DNA of 6,826 bases from NCBI GenBank assembly GCA_040904825.1, contig JBBDSU010000039.1:1-6826 (forward strand), in the 5' to 3' direction. A program made the translations under genes and the position numbers. Below the pieces are notes generated by a model. That model was given only the letters and a program-made list of their open reading frames with translations. It was not told the DNA's origin and made no database searches. The stretch is from JBBDSU01 sp040904825. Its GTDB lineage: Bacteria; Actinomycetota; Nitriliruptoria; Nitriliruptorales; Nitriliruptoraceae. Shown one piece after another: positions 6,754 through 6,826 of the stretch; the stretch's first letter is position 1; every line of letters starts with the position of its first letter.

Positions 6754-6826
6754 GGTGGGTGTAGCTCAGCTTGGTTAGAGCGCCTGGTTGTGGTCCAGGA
6801 GGCCGGGGGTTCAAGTCCCCTCATCC
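6754..6826 (+). tRNA. tRNA-His (anticodon GTG), 3' end beyond the window
   Basis: The cloverleaf reads as follows: encoded G at -1 (6754), acceptor 5' strand GTGGGTG (6755-6761), D arm GCTC/GAGC, anticodon stem CCTGG/CCAGG with loop TTGTGGT, anticodon GTG at 6790-6792, variable AGGCC, T stem GGGGG/CCCCT around TTCAAGT, and acceptor 3' strand CATCC at the window end. The two remaining acceptor bases, the discriminator and any CCA are outside the window. The G at -1 is the histidine identity mark recognised by HisRS and should pair with C73. Confidence 0.95.

Noticed and set aside
6754..6826. tRNA-His as an attachment site of an integrated element
   Set aside because: No integrase, duplicated tRNA end or foreign-looking genes lie on the visible side; the 3' side is outside the window.

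Overview
The window looks like chromosome of a high-GC Gram-positive bacterium, most likely an actinobacterium, possibly of the Acidimicrobiia or a related lineage. The reasons are frequent GTG starts with strong Shine-Dalgarno sites, a large lipoprotein whose C-terminal domain I associate with actinobacteria, and high GC. On sample lines I counted about 52-60% G+C in positions 61-780 and about 70-77% in lines at 2401 and 3421. The placement is inference.

Layout from left to right. Positions 1-917 (+) hold the C-terminal three quarters of a CaiB/BaiF (family III) CoA-transferase whose start lies outside the window. It meets, tail to tail with an 11-base overlap, a GntR/FCD-family repressor on the minus strand (907-1599). 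A short inverted repeat just upstream of the repressor start may be its operator. Next come two minus-strand genes: an N-acyl-D-amino-acid deacylase-type amidohydrolase (3714-5270) and, 140 bases downstream, a large secreted lipoprotein of unknown function (1741-3573) that ends at a GC-rich hairpin. A divergent spacer of about 300 bases (5271-5582) separates the amidohydrolase from a plus-strand gene of unknown function (5583-6659). The right edge holds a tRNA-His gene cut off by the window end, with a well-formed sigma-70-type promoter and a perfect 10-bp hairpin in its predicted 5' leader.

How the parts may work together. The CoA-transferase and GntR regulator fit a carboxylic-acid catabolism locus, because FCD-type GntR proteins usually sense organic acids. 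The deacylase would release D-amino acids, or related amines, from N-acylated or carbamoylated precursors inside the cell. The lipoprotein would sit outside the membrane and its C-terminal half looks like a TIM-barrel enzyme. A link between the two through cell-wall-derived material is speculative. I saw no mobile element, CRISPR array or defence locus. The least explained items are the lipoprotein's C-terminal domain, the 358-residue plus-strand protein and the tRNA-His leader hairpin.
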